Assembly (NCBI RefSeq): GCF_028858725.1
Contig: NC_084771.1
Coordinates: 3,128,915 to 3,192,914, forward strand
Reading direction: 5' to 3'
Length of the DNA stretch: 64,000 nt
Source of the DNA: Colius striatus
Taxonomy: Eukaryota; Chordata; Aves; Coliiformes; Coliidae
Notes under the pieces: model-generated
Seen by the model: the letters and a program-made list of their open reading frames with translations, nothing else
Database searches by the model: none
What the model was told of the DNA's origin: nothing
Part shown: positions 54,910 to 63,881 of the stretch, piece after piece
Layout of the letters: each line of letters starts with the position of its first letter
Numbering within the stretch: position 1 is the first letter of the stretch
Translations under genes and position numbers: made by a program

Positions 54910-55051
54910 AAAGTCTCCTTCCTTGGAGCTCTTCAAGACCTGCCTGGACATGTTCCTATGCAACCAAATCTAGGTGAACCTGCTTCTGCAGGGGGGTTGA
55001 ACTGGATGATCTCTAAAGGTCCCTTCCAACCCTACCAATCTATGATTCTAT
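54910..55051 (+). mobile_element. CR1 LINE 3' fragment (about 140 bp)
   Basis: CTCTTCAAGACCTGCCTGGAC (about 54,929), TGAACCTGCTTCTGCAGG, GGTTGAACTGGATGATCTC and TCTATGATTCTAT at the 3' end. Plus orientation, 5'-truncated, modestly diverged. Confidence 0.92.
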
Positions 55052-56559
55052 TAGTACTTGCTTACACTGAGCTTTCCAATCAAAACATGATGGTTTTGGC
55101 TAGAATTACTCCCCTTCAACAGAAGTACAGACTGAAATATGTTGAAAGAAGAAGAAGAGAGAGTTATTGCAAAAGGAACACAAATACTTTCAAGAGAGTG
55201 GTGTCATTACTTAGAGAATAATCTTTAAAACCTTCTGTTAGAAAGTTTGTTGCGTTCTCTGCACAGAATTAGCCAAGTCAGGAAAACTTCTGCTGTTCTT
55301 TGTATATCACCTGAGCAAATGCAGCCAAGGCTGCAGCAACTCCTGTGGACCTGCCCAATGCCTGGAAAATCACACAGAATTATCTCAATGCACACATTTG
55401 CCAGTTTGTATATTCTGCTCCTTTACTTCCTTTAACTTTAAAGGCATGACAATTAAATCAGTTACTATCCCAGCTCTGGTATGCTCATAAAATCTTCACA
55501 CCTGTTTCACAAATGTTCACCTGTTTATCAGACTACAGTTTAAAAGGAACTTTTTTTGCTCAATGATGAAAGTATAACTTACTTTTAAAACCAGATTCCT
55601 GCTATGATATCTACTGTTTACAGGCTGGAAAGTGAAAAGTGCCCAGTGAGTCTTGAAGTAAAGAAAAAAAGAGGAGAAAAAAAATGTAAAAAAGACAAAA
55701 GAATGATTTGAATTAAAATATCTTCTCTTAACTTTGTGGAAGAGAAGCTTTTCTGACTTGGCAGCACAGCACAATGAAAATGAAATCAATGCCAAGTGCC
55801 TTATCCTGAACTCTGAATGGGCAAAGTTCCCATTGACTTTCAAGATTTCTTCCCTTGCAAATGGCATTCAAGAACAGTCGTTACATGCACCTAAGGCACA
55901 TCCACCACTATGTTCTGTCTCTCCCCTTTGTGTCAAGTAGATGTATAGAATTTCTGAAATCAGCACAGCAAGCTGTGAATGATGATGCATGAAATGAATA
56001 AGCTGAGTCTAGTACAAAGGGGAAATCCTGAAGGCTTGGTGCAATCACTGCTGTACTATTTCCTATGGCCTGTATAGAAAAGATGCATAATATTCCTCAT
56101 GGAGACAAAGAAAAAAAAAGCTCACCAAGGCCAGAAGTCTCAATCAGAAGCCTCAGAAGAGATACATGACAGAAGCTCACAAGTTCTTAACATTGCTTAA
56201 TTTCCCTCTTATTCCTAGGCCCTTCCCCACTTACATCTGACTTTTTGAGCTCTGGGCCACTGTGCATGTGGAATATACACATAGCAATTTGGGGCTCTGA
56301 GAACCTGGTCCACTTTGCATTTCTTTAGAAGCAGCACAGCTTATGCAGTAGTTTATGTTTCACACTTCTCCCCATCAGTTTGCACCAACCCACCAGCATG
56401 TGAATTGTGATGGCCAAAGCATAGAAAAAGGTGTAAGTGATTTACAGAAGATCAACTGAGCAAACAGCTCTGGGGCAGTAATGCCTTAAAACCCCACAAC
56501 TGCTTCCTCCTGTGGACTCCAAATGGAAGATTTCAGTTATATTAGCATGAGCATTTTTA
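55052..56559. other. Non-coding DNA 3' of the CR1 fragment
   Basis: AT-rich, with an A-rich tract at about 55,660-55,700. No gene or repeat family recognised. Confidence 0.45.
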
Positions 56560-56770
56560 AACCAGGCCAAATTATGCTCAGATTGATATAGCTTGATTTG
56601 ATGTACTACTGAGTAAAAGCAATGTGGCATAAATATGCTATAATTGAACACAGTTAACAGCAGTAGATGAGCATCCTAAGCATAATGCTGACTTAAATAA
56701 CCTCTAGGGGATGTAAATGAATCACAAAGGAGATATGAAAACATCTCTTTATGGATTTGCTATTGCACTC
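56560..56770. promoter_or_regulatory. Candidate conserved non-coding element near SOX3 (weak)
   Basis: AT-rich, repeat-free sequence with GCCAAATTATGC, GCATAAATATGC (a short palindrome at about 56,629), CATAATGCTG and TGTAAATGAATCACAAAGG. About 5 kb left of the SOX3 stop codon. Confidence 0.25.
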
Positions 56771-56929
56771 CCTTAACCCATTCTCTTGCTCTTCAACACA
56801 CACACTTGCTCACATGCATCACAACCTCCCCTGCTGCACGAAGCAGGTATAAGAGCTCAGTTTAGAAACTGGACAATTGAGGTATAAAATTAAGAGCTTC
56901 TAAGGATATCTTTGGAGGAGGCGAATCTC

Positions 56930-57310
56930 AAATCCTATTTACTTGACTAGAAGGACAAAGAAGTTGGCTGTGAATGGTATCCACGGTGAAGAATAATTAA
57001 TTCCTCATCCTGCAGACGCTCTGTTGTGAAATAAAGTCACTGGGTTGTAATTACGATTGCATCCAGTGGCATCAGCAAAACGTCACATGATAACGAAGCA
57101 TATGGGAAACTAGCCTGTAAAACTTCAACTCCATTAAGCACTAAATCCCCCCATGCAAACAGATTTGCAATAACAGCTCTCCTTGAGAGATTTGAAGCGA
57201 AATGGATTCAAATGTTATCTCTTCCCCTTTGTATTTTCTGTGTTTTGTCACTCCAGGCTTCACCGAAGTAATCTGAATCTGCACCATGTAAATTGACTGG
57301 ACTTGACTAC
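56930..57310. promoter_or_regulatory. Candidate SOX3 3' enhancer
   Basis: A compact block with GAATAATTAATTCC (56,991 onward), GTAATTACGATTGC (about 57,047), AAACGTCACATGATAACG (about 57,078; includes a CRE-like half and a CACATG E-box), octamer-like ATGCAAAC (about 57,154) and ATTTGCAA (about 57,163) within 20 bp, and retained CpGs throughout. About 4.5 kb from the SOX3 stop. This texture is what deeply conserved vertebrate enhancers look like, but no alignment was done. Confidence 0.45.
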
Positions 57311-57539
57311 AAAAAATCCAGGATCAAGGTCTACCAAAGTTGAAAAGCCATTTCAAACTTCTCATTTTCACAAGCACTGGGGATAACAGCAACATGCCAG
57401 TCCTGAACACCACCTAACTTCATCTCTTCGGCTGTATTCATTCCTGTGAATAGTTATTTCCATTAATAGGGGAAGAGTTAGACGAGTTGCTATTTGCTAA
57501 TGATCCTGAAAAAGTATCTTAGTCTCATGTTTGATACAA

Positions 57540-58090
57540 GAAAGCACAGATTTATAAACACTTTAAAGTGTTCATGATCATCATATGCCTTTTACTGGAT
57601 CATCTTTTACAGATCCATCTTTTATTACAGAAAAAATGTTAAATACCAAACTGGGGGGTTTCAAAAATATTCTTAAGACACCCACAATCAGATTGCTCTG
57701 TTAATTATTATCATTGACTCCCCAAGCAGACTGTCTTGAAATTTTAATTGCAAATATTTTCACTTCACAAATTCTGCTGAAATAAATGAACTCTGCAGCT
57801 CTTTGGTATAGGAAGGAAGCAGGTAAATGTACCCCAACACGCTGGGCTTTGACAGACTAACAGCAGCACCAAGTGTGATCTTCCACGTTTCCATTCCAAA
57901 AAGTGTTAACACAAAAGCCTAAATATTGTCATTACACTTCAATGCTATCATTATTAACCCTCCACAGCTGATATTCAGCCTTTCTAGGGATAATGGGTGC
58001 ACTTGTGTCTATTTTAGGTGTTCTAGAATAAGGTTTTTCAACAGTACAAACAGTTGCAAATGATTTTGCACGTGCAACAACTCAGCATTT
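57540..58090. promoter_or_regulatory. Candidate SOX3 3' conserved element
   Basis: Contains GTTAATTATTATCATTGAC (57,700 onward), TTTAATTGCAAATATTTTC (57,743 onward; octamer-like TTGCAAAT), CATTATTAACCC (about 57,949) and a few CpGs (CACGCTGGGC, CCACGTTTCC). Repeat-free. May form one regulatory unit with the block at 56,930-57,310. Confidence 0.35.
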
Positions 58091-59439
58091 CACTTACAGT
58101 CCTGTCTTGCAAAGTGCTGGGGATTCCTGTGTGTCTTCCACAGAAGAAATAAGTCTCATCCATAACTGGTTGTAACTTCACCTGCTCTCCCTCAGAATGT
58201 TAATGGCTGGATTCTGATCCCTCCCACACAGCAGGGGCATGAAATCCCATCCGGGCCTTGCTCAAAAGGCACATAGATGTCATGCATGCAGGATCTATGT
58301 CTGTGTCCAGAATAAACTGGAAAAGTTTATGTAAAACATACATGTAAAGTACATGTAAAACATACCTTCATTAAGTCTGAAGGGAACATGTTTCTGCCTT
58401 TGTTCTTGAGGTGAATTTCTTGAGTCCAGGCAAAGGATGCAGCAGTGCTCTTTGAGAAAAAAAGAAGTTGTCTTTCAGGCAATGTCTCCTTCTGTGCTGT
58501 TGGCTCTCCAATGGAAAACACACTGGTGTTCAGGGAAGAAGGGGCTGCATCTGCACTTGTCCTTACGTACAGGGCTGAGTTCATTGATTTCAGCTTGCAA
58601 TGGGTCTCTCCCCCATTCAATGATGTGTGCCTGTATACAACCCCTTCCATAAGCTCTACCCACCATTTATGAACTTCAGGATAAAGTTCAGCCCCAGAAA
58701 GCTGAAAACTGTGTGTGGGGGGGATTTAGTCTGGGAATCTCAATAGCTCAAGAAAAGCATATGCAGGCCAAACCACTGGGATAAGCTTTCAGGGAGAACA
58801 AGGTAGTTTACACAGAGGTGTCTCCCTGTGACCCCTCAGGGACTTGGCTCACAATCCCTCCTTAGACCCTGATGTATGGCAAAAGAAGAGATCTGGAGCT
58901 TAAAAGCACTGTGAACCTTTGAAGAAGTGTTTCTCCCCTTTCATGGCCGAGAATCCACTTCCAGAGAACTCAGATGAAGAAAACAATTACTTATGGTGTG
59001 GCTACAATTAAACTCTGAAGACAGCAAACACTATTTCAGTGCTGGCAGCAGCTCACCTGCTCAGGAGGCCTAACTTTTGTCAGACTTGTGCCACACGCCT
59101 GACTGGGAAGGCTGAGCGAGACCTGTTTCAGGGGATAAGACCATCACAATTCAACCTCCCAGAGCTGGCTTGTTCTGGAAAGCACCGAGAAGCAGTTTGA
59201 CCCCCAGCTGAGATGAACAGGACCTGCTGCTGCCCCCTAAATATCCCTGTGTACCATACCAATGATTTCATCCCCTTCTCTCAGACCTGGGGGTCATGGG
59301 CCTGCTTCTCCTCACAGTTTGTAACACTCCTACCCGGGGTCACAGCACAACAAGGAGAAAGCAACACCACATGATGTCCAGATTTTACCAGAAGCATTGC
59401 AGAAGGGGTTGCTGCTGAGGGTATTAAACACTCAGAGTT
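58091..59439. other. Non-coding DNA between candidate elements and GC-rich shoulder
   Basis: Contains a short imperfect tandem of ACATGTAAA-type units at about 58,329-58,365. No coding sequence supported; composition shifts toward GC from about 59,040. Confidence 0.45.
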
Positions 59440-60109
59440 CTCATTTGCACAGTGATTACCCCAAGTTCTGGCATGGCTGTCCCCAAGCAGGAGGGAGCGT
59501 GTCTGGAGCCCTGGGGCTCACCCAAGGGACCTGAGGGCAGGCGGCCCCAGGGATGTCTCTGTGCAGAGGGCAGCGTGTGTGGCCTGGGGTCTCTGCACAG
59601 GTTGCAGACCTGCCCCAGCTGCTCCCAGCACTCTCCCTTCCATGGGGGGGACAGGAGCCGGGGACCAGAGGGTTTGATCCTCGGTGTGGTTTGCAGTATG
59701 TTGATTTTCTCCCTGGAAGTGCCAGAGGAAGGCCCTGACCAAGCCTGAACGTGCCTCCTGGCAGAGAGCAAGGCAGAGCACTGCCAGGGCATCCATGCTG
59801 CAGGAGTGGGGGGCAGTGCTGGGCCCCCCACTGGTGGGGAGGATGGGGAGTTACTGGGGAGTGAGCAGAGCCACAGGGAACAGAAAGCGTCTCCTGCCGC
59901 TCCTGGCAGATCTCTGCCAGCACGGGCAGCCAGCAGAGGGGTGCACGGTCTCCCCGTAGCCACTGTTCATAAGGGAACACAGGCTCCTTTACCCAAGAAA
60001 AGCCCCCTCTCCTCTTCCATACTAAGACCAACAGTAAAAAGGGTAGCAGAAGCCAACGAAAAGGCAGCCTCGAGGTGTGGAGGTGTTGCTCAGCGAGATG
60101 CACTGACCA
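59440..60109. other. GC-rich, CpG-moderate shoulder, no supported gene
   Basis: An abrupt GC-rich segment at the left edge of the SOX3 neighbourhood. Frames of up to about 230 codons are open on both strands at once (minus 59456-60160, plus 59806-60405). They show no recognisable domain and are rich in Pro, Gly, Arg and Ser, as expected from GC-rich non-coding DNA. I see no repeat family. Confidence 0.45.
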
Positions 60110-60320
60110 GCTGCAAGGTGCTCCGGGGCTGTGCAGCGGCCGCCCGGCTCGGGGGCCCACGGGGCCATCGGTCGAAGCCGGGAGAAGCTGAGGGCGCTCT
60201 TGGGGGGGTCATCCAAGAGCACGACCTTTGCAGCCGAGCAAGAGGTACGGATGAGCCGTTGTCGATGGGCCAGCGGCCCCGGGGCTCCGTAGCTCGGGGC
60301 TGTTCGGCAGCGCCCGCAGA
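60110..60320. other. Separate small CpG-dense patch 3' of SOX3
   Basis: About 200 bp with dense CpG (for example GCGGCCGCCCGG near 60,137 and repeated CCG/CGG through 60,315), separated from the main island by AT-rich sequence at 60,330-60,600. It lies beyond both candidate poly(A) signals. It could be a distal part of the SOX3 island, a promoter of an unannotated or antisense transcript, or an enhancer-associated island. Confidence 0.6.
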
Positions 60321-60958
60321 AAGAGACTCAGGCAAAAAGCTGAGCCCTAAAAAGGGAAATACAAAAAGAGGGGAGGGAAGAGGAAAGAAAAGTTGTCCAG
60401 ACTGAAAACACACTCGTCAAACATACTGAACAGATTGAATTATTTATTTCCTCAGGGGACTCCTGTAACCATTCATTTTTAATAGAGTCTAATTAAGAGT
60501 TCCCCAACGGGTTTTACTGTTGTAAATTTCCGATGAGCTCGGGTTTCTAAGCACATCCTCCTGAGCAAAAAAAGAAAACCCTCACAAAACCGAGACGCAC
60601 ACACGTAACCCTTCACTCATTGCCGGAGAGAAACCATCCGGGCGGAGAAGCAACAAGTGGCCGGCGGCTTGGACAGCAGTACGTTGAGCAGCACAGACAC
60701 GCTTTCCCTGCCCGAGCCCCACTGCTCTTTCAGAAGATAATAAAATCGAAGGAGTATCTCACCCCCCCTCACCCCCAACCAAAATACACCGCGCCACGAC
60801 AGCAGAAACCCGGCCGAAAAGCAACGGCAGCTCTCGGACTCCTGGACGGAGCCCGCTGTCCCCGCTCCGCGCTCCCCGCCGCCGCGGTAGGAGCGCCCCG
60901 GCTGCGCGCCCGCCCCCGCACAAAGCTCCGAGAGACTGCCGGCGTAGCCGATAGAAAA
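60321..60958. other. SOX3 3' flank between CpG patch and probable 3' UTR end
   Basis: An AT-rich part (60,330-60,600) holds the distal AATAAA and TAAT cores (a TCTAATTAAG near 60,488). It is followed by a GC- and CpG-rich part (60,620-60,950). No coding sequence is supported. It could belong to a long 3' UTR isoform. Confidence 0.4.
60443..60448 (-). terminator. Possible distal polyadenylation signal AATAAA
   Basis: A second AATAAA on the minus strand inside an AT-rich patch, about 1.3 kb past the stop codon. Could give a longer 3' UTR isoform or be fortuitous. Confidence 0.25.
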
Positions 60959-60964
60959 TTTATT
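60959..60964 (-). terminator. Proximal SOX3 polyadenylation signal AATAAA
   Basis: TTTATT on the plus strand gives canonical AATAAA on the minus strand, about 785 nt past the stop codon. It is the first canonical hexamer I found in the 3' flank. Cleavage would fall near 60,935-60,950. Confidence 0.55.
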
Positions 60965-61225
60965 GATTTCTTCGCTCGGAAGAAGGAGGCAAATGAGGAC
61001 TGGGGACAAGGGAGAGAGTATTTCGATGACTTTTTTTTTTTTTCGGAAGAAATCCGGTAAACAAAACTAAAACGTTTCTTCATCCGATATGTCAAAACAT
61101 GGTTCACAGTAAAATTCACAAACCAACTTACATAAGTTTACAGATTAAGAAAAAAAACAAGACACACAACTTGCTATAAATAAAAAAATGCGTTTGCGAC
61201 CCGCACAGTTCTCTCCCACCTCCCA

Positions 61226-61237
61226 CCCCCCCCCCCC
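61226..61237. repeat. C12 homopolymer (G12 in SOX3 3' UTR)
   Basis: Twelve consecutive C on plus, hence G12 in the SOX3 transcript. It may fold as an intermolecular or slippage-type quadruplex, or simply be unstable sequence. Confidence 0.8.
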
Positions 61238-61747
61238 AGTTTTTCTTTTAAGGAACAAAATCCTAAAGTTTAGAAAGTCATGAGAGCTACAGATTGCGGC
61301 TAGAAACCAAGCGAGGCTCGGTAAGGTGGGAAGAACAAAACATTTAAGAAACCACAACGATAACGTGACCAACTCAATTTAAAACCAGAACCCTGCGGAT
61401 TTTTTTTCTTTAATGTCGTTGCAATGCTAGAAATCAAACTGGAAGATGCGAGACATTTTAAAAACTTTTAAGCGAATAAAACAGTGCCCAACCGAGCAGA
61501 AACCAGGAAACAAGATGCCGTGATTTGAAAACTTCACAGCGGCTTCTAGGAGGCAGGAGTTGTGCTCTATTAAAATAACGGCTTGCTCAAATAATCTTTA
61601 CAGCTAACGGATTTCCTTCTGAAAATTTCTCCAAAGTTAGTATTAAGTCTGCTAAGCCGAACAACACTGCCGTACGTCCCCGGTGCAGTCAGGGAGCGGT
61701 GATAGGGGTTAGGGATTAAGACGGGGAGCCGTCCCGAGCACACAAGT

Positions 61748-62704
61748 TTATATGTGAGTTAGTGGTACGGTACCATTCACGCCAGTCCCGGCACTCTGGT
61801 AGTGCTGGTGAACGCTGTGTAACCTGCTGCCCTGCAAGGAGGAAGGGTCTGTGGCATCCCCCCCCGGGGGCAGGTACATGCTGATCATATCCCGCAGGTC
61901 TCCCAGGCAGGCCCTCTGCGAGTGGGAAGTGATGGCGGGAGGCGGCGAGCTGGGCTCGGATTTCACCACCGAGCCCATGGAGCCCAGGCTCATGGCCGTG
62001 GAGGGCTGCTGGCCGTAGGCAGCGGGGGACATGCTGTAGGTAGAGGCGGCATTCATGTAGGTCTGGGCCGTGGACATCATGGGGCTGTACTGCAGGCTCG
62101 TCATGTCGTAGCGATGCATCTGCTGCAGCTGCGGGCTGTTCATGCCCGGGTGCTGGCTGTAGCCCAGCTGGTCTTGCATCAGGGAGTACGCCCCGTTAGT
62201 CCAGCCATTCATGTGGGCATAAGTGTCAATCCTCTGCCCCACCCCGACGGGGCTGCTCACCGCGTTGCCCCCCCCCGGGGCCAGTAGATTGCCGGGCAGC
62301 GAGTACTTGTCCTTCTTTAGCAAAGTCTTGGTCTTCCTCCGGGGCCGGTATTTGTAATCCGGATACTCCTTCATGTGCACGGCCCGCAGACGCTTGGCCT
62401 CGTCGATGAAGGGCCGCTTCTCAGCATCGCTCAGCAGCTTCCAGTCGGCTCCAAGGCGCTTGCTGATCTCCGAGTTGTGCATTTTGGGGTTCTCCTGGGC
62501 CATCTTCCGCCGCTGGCCCCGCGACCACACCATGAAGGCGTTCATGGGGCGCTTCACCCGGTCCTGGTCCGAGCCGGCTCCCGCCCCGTTGCTGGCCCCG
62601 CCGCCTCCGCCGCCTTTGCCGTTGCTCCCCGGAGTGGGGTTGCCCCCGGTGCTACCCGGCGTGGGCTGCGGCGCCTTGATCTCAGTCTCCAGCATGCTGT
62701 ACAT
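61748..62704 (-). CDS. SOX3: SOX3, SOXB1 HMG-box transcription factor
   Basis: Intact single-exon frame of 318 codons, ending in TAA at 61748-61750. SOX3 is a nuclear HMG-box factor that binds the DNA minor groove at CATTGTT-type sites and maintains neural progenitors, placodes and the hypothalamo-pituitary axis. Visible domains: a glycine-rich N-terminus with six Gly at residues 31-36; HMG box at about 49-126 with the FM wedge (F57, M58), N-terminal basic signal (50-67) and C-terminal RPRRK signal (120-124); the SOXB1 TLLKKDKY extension (127-134); a Ser/Tyr/Met-rich activation region; a sumoylation-type VKSE at 247-250; and [14 protein letters not shown] (269-282). The C-terminus PLTHI and the SSPVGVGQR segment separate it from SOX2 (PLSHM) and SOX1. 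The start is ATG at 62704 (MYSMLET), the conserved SOXB1 start. The frame is open up to a TAA at 62771-62773, but no further ATG lies in between. It lacks the polyalanine tracts of mammalian SOX3. Length fits non-mammalian SOX3 (just over 300 residues). Confidence 0.98.
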   Translation of the reverse strand: MYSMLETEIKAPQPTPGSTGGNPTPGSNGKGGGGGGASNGAGAGSDQDRVKRPMNAFMVWSRGQRRKMAQENPKMHNSEISKRLGADWKLLSDAEKRPFIDEAKRLRAVHMKEYPDYKYRPRRKTKTLLKKDKYSLPGNLLAPGGGNAVSSPVGVGQRIDTYAHMNGWTNGAYSLMQDQLGYSQHPGMNSPQLQQMHRYDMTSLQYSPMMSTAQTYMNAASTYSMSPAAYGQQPSTAMSLGSMGSVVKSEPSSPPPAITSHSQRACLGDLRDMISMYLPPGGDATDPSSLQGSRLHSVHQHYQSAGTGVNGTVPLTHI

Positions 62705-62939
62705 GGCCGGAGCCGGCAAGAGGTGCGCCAGGGTGACGGGCAGGCGGGCACCAGAGCGGAGAAAGGAAGTTTAAAACCAAATAAATAAAACAGAACCTGC
62801 CTGGGCGGCTGCTGCTGCCGGAGAAGGAAGTTTTGCTGCCGAGGCACCGCTCCTCGAAGTACTGCGAGGGTTGTTGTTGCTGTGGCGGCTGCGGAGCCGT
62901 TCCCGCGGGCAGCGCCGGGCGATGCGCACACCAGTCCCG

Positions 62940-62990
62940 GGGGTATTTGATTGACGGGCTATAAATGAGCGGGCGGCAGCCAATCAGCGA
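62940..62990 (-). promoter_or_regulatory. SOX3: SOX3 core promoter: CCAAT, GC box and TATA-like element
   Basis: Read on the minus strand, in order toward the gene: an inverted CCAAT box (ATTGG, 62980-62984), a GC box (CCGCCC, 62971-62976) and a TATA-like TTTATA (62961-62966). This is the correct spacing and order for transcription leftward, with a start expected near 62,930-62,935 and a 5' UTR of about 230 nt. NF-Y and Sp1 sites are known parts of the human SOX3 promoter. The transcription start itself is inferred. Confidence 0.75.
62948..62957 (+). promoter_or_regulatory. PBX-type site in the SOX3 basal promoter
   Basis: The sequence TGATTGACGG differs from the PBX/MEIS(PREP) composite TGATTGACAG at one base. 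It sits just downstream of the TATA-like element. PBX1 and MEIS1 are reported to activate human SOX3 through a basal-promoter consensus site, so this is a plausible counterpart. Binding is not shown by sequence alone. Confidence 0.5.
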
Positions 62991-63083
62991 GTGGTTCCCG
63001 ACAGCCCCGACGCCGGTAACTGACCGGCTGGGGGGATGGGGGGAGCCAAAAAGTTGGTGTTTCGGGGCTGTTGATGTTGGGTA

Positions 63084-63095
63084 CCCCCCCCCCCC
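63084..63095. repeat. C12 homopolymer upstream of SOX3
   Basis: Twelve consecutive C on the plus strand, about 150 bp upstream of the probable transcription start. Length is likely variable and prone to sequencing error. Confidence 0.8.
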
Positions 63096-63654
63096 TACAC
63101 AGACATCCCCCGCTACCAATCACCGCTACCACGAAGACCCCGGGCTCGGCAGCTGCCCTCGGCTCTGGGCTGCAGCCCAAGCAGCAAGATGGAGCCGAAC
63201 CGGGCTGCGGGGGTCAGAGGGGCCGCTGGGGCTCCCGCAGCCGCTCGTGGCGAAAGGAGCGAGGCCGGGCGCCGGACGGGTCAGGGCTGTCCTGCACGGG
63301 TGCGGGGAGGAGGAGGAACGGGGCGGAGCGCTGTGCTCGCAAGCCGGCGCCGTACGTTTGCCTACCACAAAGAGGTTTGGGGCTCCCGGGTGGATGCACA
63401 GCTCTGTACCAAGCTGTCTGAAAACGGAGTGAGCCCGCACTGCACAGACACTCCCTGAAGCCGATGAAGGGCAGAGAAAATAGTCTTCCATTTCTGAACC
63501 CTCTCCTAGGGAAGAAGGCGCGTTGCCCTGCCGGGACCGGGCACGGCCTCCGGGCACTCTGTCTCAGTGGGAGAGGGGTTGCCCCGCGGCATCCCGCCGG
63601 CGCAGCCCAGGGCAAACGGCGGTGCGGGTGCAAGCGGAGCGGGGCCAGGCCGGG

Positions 63655-63676
63655 CTGAGCTGAGCTGAGCTGAGCT
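63655..63676. repeat. (CTGAG)n short tandem repeat
   Basis: Four and a half copies of the 5-bp unit CTGAG at the edge of the SOX3 CpG island. Confidence 0.85.
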
Positions 63677-63794
63677 GGCTGTCCGCGGAGCGCTCCCGAC
63701 CGTTCCCCTCCAGGCCCACCCCGCTGCCACTTGAGGTTTTTCTACTCGGATGCCTCAAAAGGAGTAGGGGGCAGGGGATGGTGTTTGCAAAATC

Positions 63795-63860
63795 CCCAGA
63801 TTCCATAGCAACGGCAAAGTTCCCTCCCGGTGAAAGAAAACTTTGGCGGAGCGTGTGTGA
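63795..63860. promoter_or_regulatory. Upstream motif cluster: RFX-like half site and E2F-like site
   Basis: CCATAGCAACGG (63803-63814) carries the conserved right half of an X-box (RFX) site. TTTGGCGG (63842-63849) resembles an E2F site. Both lie within 80 bp of the PBX-MEIS composite, upstream of the CpG island. Motif matches only; functional status unknown. Confidence 0.3.
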
Positions 63861-63881
63861 GTGAAGCGCAGCTCACTGGAG

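Larger units (their letters stand above)
60959..61747 (-). other. SOX3: SOX3 3' UTR (probable)
   Basis: Non-coding, AT-rich sequence between the SOX3 stop codon and the first AATAAA on the minus strand, about 790 nt. In the mRNA sense it contains a G12 tract (61226-61237 as C12 on plus) and an A13 tract (61031-61043 as T13 on plus). The left boundary rests on the polyadenylation signal only. If a more distal signal at 60443-60448 is used, the UTR would be about 1.3 kb. Confidence 0.6.
61690..63720. other. CpG island over SOX3 coding region, 5' UTR and promoter
   Basis: CpG and GC density rise sharply from about 61,690 and fall by about 63,720, unlike the CpG-poor flank. The island covers the whole coding exon and about 800 bp upstream of the probable start. 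Such broad islands are typical of Polycomb-regulated developmental genes. Many open frames here on both strands result from GC richness rather than coding. Confidence 0.85.

Noticed and set aside
59456..60160. 234-codon minus-strand open frame with a hydrophobic stretch
   Set aside because: Overlaps other long frames on both strands in GC-rich DNA. The hydrophobic run alone does not make a membrane protein, and no family is recognised.
61748..62704. Assignment to SOX2 or SOX1
   Set aside because: The HMG box is shared, but KAPQPTPG near the start, [38 protein letters not shown] and the terminal PLTHI are SOX3 features. SOX2 ends PLSHM.
62705..62719. SOX3 start at 62719 (MPAPAMYS...)
   Set aside because: The codon at 62717-62719 is TTG, not ATG. 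The first in-frame ATG is at 62704 and matches the conserved MYSMLET start. The upstream peptide is treated as a separate hypothesis.
61922..62788. Plus-strand open frames of 121-137 codons across SOX3
   Set aside because: Antisense shadows of a GC-rich coding exon, with no domains.
62682..63633. Several open frames of 116-155 codons on both strands upstream of SOX3
   Set aside because: All lie in the CpG island, overlap each other and the core promoter, and are compositionally biased (Pro, Arg, Gly, Ala).
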